A DNA stretch of 64,000 bases from Shuttleworthia sp045545575 (GTDB lineage: Bacteria; Bacillota; Clostridia; Lachnospirales; Lachnospiraceae): assembly GCA_045545575.1 (NCBI GenBank), contig JAZQBE010000062.1, positions 1-64,000 of the forward strand, read 5' to 3'. Every line of letters starts with the position of its first letter. Position 1 is the first letter of the stretch. The position numbers and the translations under genes are program-made. Below, in pieces: positions 60,955 to 64,000 of this stretch. Below the pieces are notes generated by a model. That model had not been told where the DNA came from, did no database searches, and saw only the letters and a program-made list of their open reading frames with translations.

Positions 60955-62637
60955 ATGCGCAGAAGGCGGAAACCTATGATAAAAACAACTGGCAAACCAC
61001 TCGTATATGTAGGTGTGCTTGCTATGGCGTATGCGCTTTTTTCAGGTATATGCACATATAGTTTTTCCGGAAACACTTTTCTGGAAATGGCGTTAGGTTC
61101 TTTGCCGATATTTCTAGCTTTACTGTTTAGCCTGCGGTATCTGTGGAGGCTTATTAAAAACAATAGCATCCAGGCTGTGCAGAAGTTCCTTTTTTCCGTG
61201 CCTGCTGACAATGAACAAATCTCGTTTCTGATCGTTTTTTTAGTGACATGTTTATTATTTATGCCCGCTTATTTTGCTTTGTTTCCAGGAACCTTCGGTT
61301 ATGATGCGCCTATTCAAATGTATAGTTACGCCGTTGAGCATAGAGTAACGTCTCATCATCCTGTGCTTCATACTTTTCTCATGTCTGAGATTATTACAAG
61401 TATTGGTAAACGGTTTAACAACTATAATGTTGGACTTGCAGTTTTTTCGTTACTTCAGGGCATGATCCTCGCGCATGCTGTTTCCAAAATGTATGTCTAT
61501 ATGCGCCGAAGAGGGCTTTCCGTGGTCGTTTCTGGATGGCTATATCTTTGTGTCGTTTTGAATCCGAACATTCAGATTCTTGCATTTAACACAACAAAAG
61601 ACGTGCTGTTCTCTGCTTTTTTTCTGGAGTTTATAATTGCGCTGTTTTACTTGTTTGAAGATTGTAATGAAAGGCATGTGAAGCGTAAACGTTGGCTGAT
61701 ATATGAACAGTGCATTTTCTGGGGAATCCTGTTTTGCCTGTTTCGAAGTCAGGGAATCATCATTATCTTTTTAATGCTTTTGCTCTCGCTTTGCGTAAAG
61801 AAATACCGGACAAGAGGACTTGGAGCTTTTGCCCCGGTCTTCATCATTAGCCTTGCCTTTCAATTGTTGTGTTCTGAGGTGATCGGCATTCAAAAGGTAG
61901 ACGCCAGAGAAATGTATAGCATTCCGATGCAACAGGTTGCTCGTGTCGCAAAGAAGTATCTGGAGTACGAAGATGGCATATGTCTTTCTGAAGAGCAGCT
62001 GGCTGTTGTGGAGGAAGTTATTCCTGAAGATGGAATCCGGGCATACATGGAAGAGGTTTCGGATCCGGTGAAGTCTGTTTTTCGAACAAATGTGTTGAAT
62101 GAGGATACGGCAAAGTATCTAACTGTATACTTTGACATCGGGATTCAGAATACGCGCGAATATGTCGAAGCAACACTGTATATGATTGCCCCCTATCTGG
62201 ATATGAGATTGAACCAGTACGGTTATCTTACTTCGGAGGATACGTTTCAGCAATTAAATGTTTGGGGTATTGAAAAGCACAGCCTTTGGCCGGCGTATCA
62301 CGAATACTTGTACGACATGGTTGTTAATCAGATGTATGGAGAATCTTTTCTGCTTAATCTTGTTTTTAATCCGGGTACAACTGTCTGGATTGGAGCAGCA
62401 CTGGTCCTATATGGCATGTTGTATCGAAAACGGAAGTTTTTGTTCCTTTCGATGCCTTTGTTGCTTTATTTTCTTACGGCGTTGCTTGGCCCTATGGCAC
62501 TTGTCCGATACGCCATGCCCATGATGTGTGTAATGCCTGCGCTTACGGGGTATTTCCTGTTGGAGATACGTGACGATCCAACTTTGCATGGTGCGCAGGC
62601 AAGCCTGGAAGATACTGTTGGAAAAAGTGAACCGTGA
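60955..62637 (+). CDS. Polytopic membrane protein (DUF6020-like)
   Basis: About 560 residues from 60955, chosen because GGAGAAAGG lies just before it; ATGs at 60907, 60916 and 60919 are in frame and give up to 576. Around twelve membrane helices. A large loop near the second third (EVIGIQKVDAREMYSIPMQQ ... EYVEATLYMI) is followed by further helices. The ALFPGTFGYDAPIQMY and TSHHPVLHTFLM motifs recall DUF6020 proteins and the acidic/histidine loops of GT-C glycosyltransferases. A role in making or modifying cell-surface polysaccharide is likely, by type and by the MBOAT gene 45 bases downstream. AT-rich codon use. Confidence 0.75.
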   Translation: MRRRRKPMIKTTGKPLVYVGVLAMAYALFSGICTYSFSGNTFLEMALGSLPIFLALLFSLRYLWRLIKNNSIQAVQKFLFSVPADNEQISFLIVFLVTCLLFMPAYFALFPGTFGYDAPIQMYSYAVEHRVTSHHPVLHTFLMSEIITSIGKRFNNYNVGLAVFSLLQGMILAHAVSKMYVYMRRRGLSVVVSGWLYLCVVLNPNIQILAFNTTKDVLFSAFFLEFIIALFYLFEDCNERHVKRKRWLIYEQCIFWGILFCLFRSQGIIIIFLMLLLSLCVKKYRTRGLGAFAPVFIISLAFQLLCSEVIGIQKVDAREMYSIPMQQVARVAKKYLEYEDGICLSEEQLAVVEEVIPEDGIRAYMEEVSDPVKSVFRTNVLNEDTAKYLTVYFDIGIQNTREYVEATLYMIAPYLDMRLNQYGYLTSEDTFQQLNVWGIEKHSLWPAYHEYLYDMVVNQMYGESFLLNLVFNPGTTVWIGAALVLYGMLYRKRKFLFLSMPLLLYFLTALLGPMALVRYAMPMMCVMPALTGYFLLEIRDDPTLHGAQASLEDTVGKSEP

Positions 62638-62682
62638 TAATACGATGCGGGCGTTACACTTATAGATCAAGGGTCACGTTTT

Positions 62683-64000
62683 ATGTTGTTTAGTTCGTTT
62701 GTCTTTATTTGGATTTTTCTTCCAATTATTCTTATATCCAATTATATTGCTCAAAAGGTTGCAGGAAACAAAGCGGCAAACGTTGTTTTGCTTGCAGGAA
62801 GCCTGTTCTTCTATGCCTGGGGAGAACCGGTATATATTCTCTTGATGTTGGCATCGATCTTGGGCAACTGGCTTTTTGGATTGGGTCTTTCTTTGATGGA
62901 TGGGCGTGAAAACGCCAGAAGGATTCTGCTTGCGGCTTCTGTGGCGATGAACATTATTGTCCTTGCATATTACAAGTATGCGGGGATGATCGTGATGACA
63001 TTTAATCACCTGAGCGGCACACATTTTGAGCAGCCGAATATTCCTATGCCGATAGGGATTTCTTTTTTTACATTTCAGACTATGTCCTATGTGATTGACG
63101 TATTTCGGCATGAATGTGATGCACAGAAGGACCTTCTGAAGCTGGCGTTATATGTGTCGCTATTTCCGCAGCTGATCGCGGGACCGATCGTAAAATATAA
63201 GGATGTAGCTGAGCAAATCGATCATCGGACGATGACAGTGGCACAAACAGCAGAAGGTGTAGAGAGATTTATTTGGGGATTTGGAAAGAAGGTGCTGATA
63301 GCGAACACTTTGGCTCTGACAGTAGATCGCATCTATGCACTTCCTGTTGAGGAGATCACTTCCTCGATGGCCTGGGTTGCATCATTTTTCTACACGTTTC
63401 AAATATATTATGATTTTTCTGGGTATTCTGATATGGCCATAGGGCTTGGGAAGATGCTTGGATTTTCTTTTAAAGAGAATTTTCAATATCCTTACCTTTC
63501 GTGTTCAAACAAGGAATTCTGGCGCAGATGGCACATTTCATTGGGGTCATGGTTCCGCGATTATGTATATATCCCATTGGGTGGAAATCGGAAGAATTCA
63601 TTTCGTACGAAGTGCAACGTGATGACAGTTTTTCTCTTGACGGGATTATGGCATGGTGCAAGCTGGAATTACGTTGTCTGGGGAGCTGCGCATGGCATAT
63701 GCCAGCTTATCGAAAAAAGAGGGAGTGATTCCAAACCTAGAAAGAAGAATCTGATTTCCTGGATAGTCACTTTCCTGACAGTTCATTTTTTGTGGGTTCT
63801 CTTCCGTATTGAAAACATACATGATGCGTTGCGCGTGATGAAACGACTGCTGTTTCCTTGGCTATACAGAAATGGAAGCTGGGCTTTGCAGGAGTTCGTT
63901 TCCCCAAAGAGTCTGGTTGTATTTGTAATCGCCGTTGTGGGAATGGGAGTTATCCCGGTGTTTTGTCGCAAAAAAGAACAGAAGCAGAAAACATTGCATG
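62683..64000 (+). CDS. MBOAT-family O-acyltransferase, 5' part
   Basis: Open from the ATG at 62683 to the right edge in frame: 439 complete codons, no stop, so the gene continues beyond the window. Multi-pass membrane protein of the AlgI/DltB type: MPIGISFFTFQTMSYVIDVF, LFPQLIAGPIVKY, YYDFSGYSDMAIGLGKMLGF, NKEFWRRWHISLGSWFRDYV and LTGLWHGASWNYVVWG with the catalytic histidine (about residue 325). It should transfer acetyl or similar groups to an extracellular polysaccharide. No strong ribosome site is visible. Probably co-transcribed with the DUF6020-like gene. Confidence 0.93.
   Translation, partial: MLFSSFVFIWIFLPIILISNYIAQKVAGNKAANVVLLAGSLFFYAWGEPVYILLMLASILGNWLFGLGLSLMDGRENARRILLAASVAMNIIVLAYYKYAGMIVMTFNHLSGTHFEQPNIPMPIGISFFTFQTMSYVIDVFRHECDAQKDLLKLALYVSLFPQLIAGPIVKYKDVAEQIDHRTMTVAQTAEGVERFIWGFGKKVLIANTLALTVDRIYALPVEEITSSMAWVASFFYTFQIYYDFSGYSDMAIGLGKMLGFSFKENFQYPYLSCSNKEFWRRWHISLGSWFRDYVYIPLGGNRKNSFRTKCNVMTVFLLTGLWHGASWNYVVWGAAHGICQLIEKRGSDSKPRKKNLISWIVTFLTVHFLWVLFRIENIHDALRVMKRLLFPWLYRNGSWALQEFVSPKSLVVFVIAVVGMGVIPVFCRKKEQKQKTLH

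Noticed and set aside
63501..63728. 75-codon plus-strand frame near the right edge
   Set aside because: It is an out-of-frame shadow of the MBOAT gene, which is open continuously from 62683 to the end.

Overview
The window looks like chromosome of a GC-rich clostridial gut bacterium (Bacillota, most likely Lachnospiraceae-like). Ribosome binding sites are strong AGGAGG types. Surface lipoproteins have Gram-positive style lipoboxes. There are AraC regulators, GPH-type sugar symport, GH94/GH78/GH2/GH3/GH43 enzymes and a DUF6020-type membrane protein. This placement is inference from gene content; no rRNA or marker gene is present. I read 43 protein-coding genes and found no tRNA, rRNA, CRISPR array or insertion sequence.

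Layout. 1-5.3 kb: end of a CbxX/SpoVK-like AAA ATPase, a three-gene sensory system (7TM sensor without kinase motifs, histidine kinase, LuxR-type regulator) and a coiled-coil protein. 5.5-10.6 kb: a cytoplasmic-looking sulfatase, an OmpR/VanS-type two-component pair and an SDR epimerase with a repetitive C-terminal tail. 10.7-23.4 kb: a first glycan block (GH35-like, GH78, lipoprotein SBP1, GH5-like, AraC, GH94 phosphorylase). 23.5-26.0 kb: an MBL-fold hydrolase, TcdA and a DUF362 protein. 26.1-58.6 kb: a long accessory region of glycan modules, each an AraC regulator next to a solute-binding lipoprotein or symporter and one or more glycosidases or an esterase (GH78-SBP2-GH2, SBP3-GH3, GPH symporter-GH43-small membrane protein-GH78, SBP4-esterase, SBP5 facing GH13), interrupted by an ABC exporter pair and an HTH-Uma2 fusion. 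58.9-60.3 kb: a MATE exporter. 60.3-64 kb: a clearly AT-rich segment with an XRE repressor, a DUF6020-like membrane protein and an MBOAT acyltransferase that runs off the end; this is probably a foreign cell-surface polysaccharide segment.

How the genes fit together. The predicted enzymes attack rhamnosides, beta-galactosides, beta-glucosides, arabinose/xylose-type linkages, alpha-glucans and sulfated or acylated sugars. None of the glycosidases shows an obvious signal peptide, so the scheme is import of small glycans followed by intracellular cleavage or phosphorolysis. Five paralogous lipoproteins would capture ligands outside, but none has an ABC importer permease beside it, which is the main biological puzzle of the window.

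Two non-coding patterns stand out. One is a family of nine palindromes built on a shared GGGACAGTCCC / GGGTCAGGCACCC core that sit directly on stop codons and in several cases provide the stop codon. The other is a set of intrinsic-terminator hairpins placed only about 20-25 bases before the start codon of the next gene in the same direction, leaving no room for a promoter. This suggests attenuated read-through inside the glycan operons.
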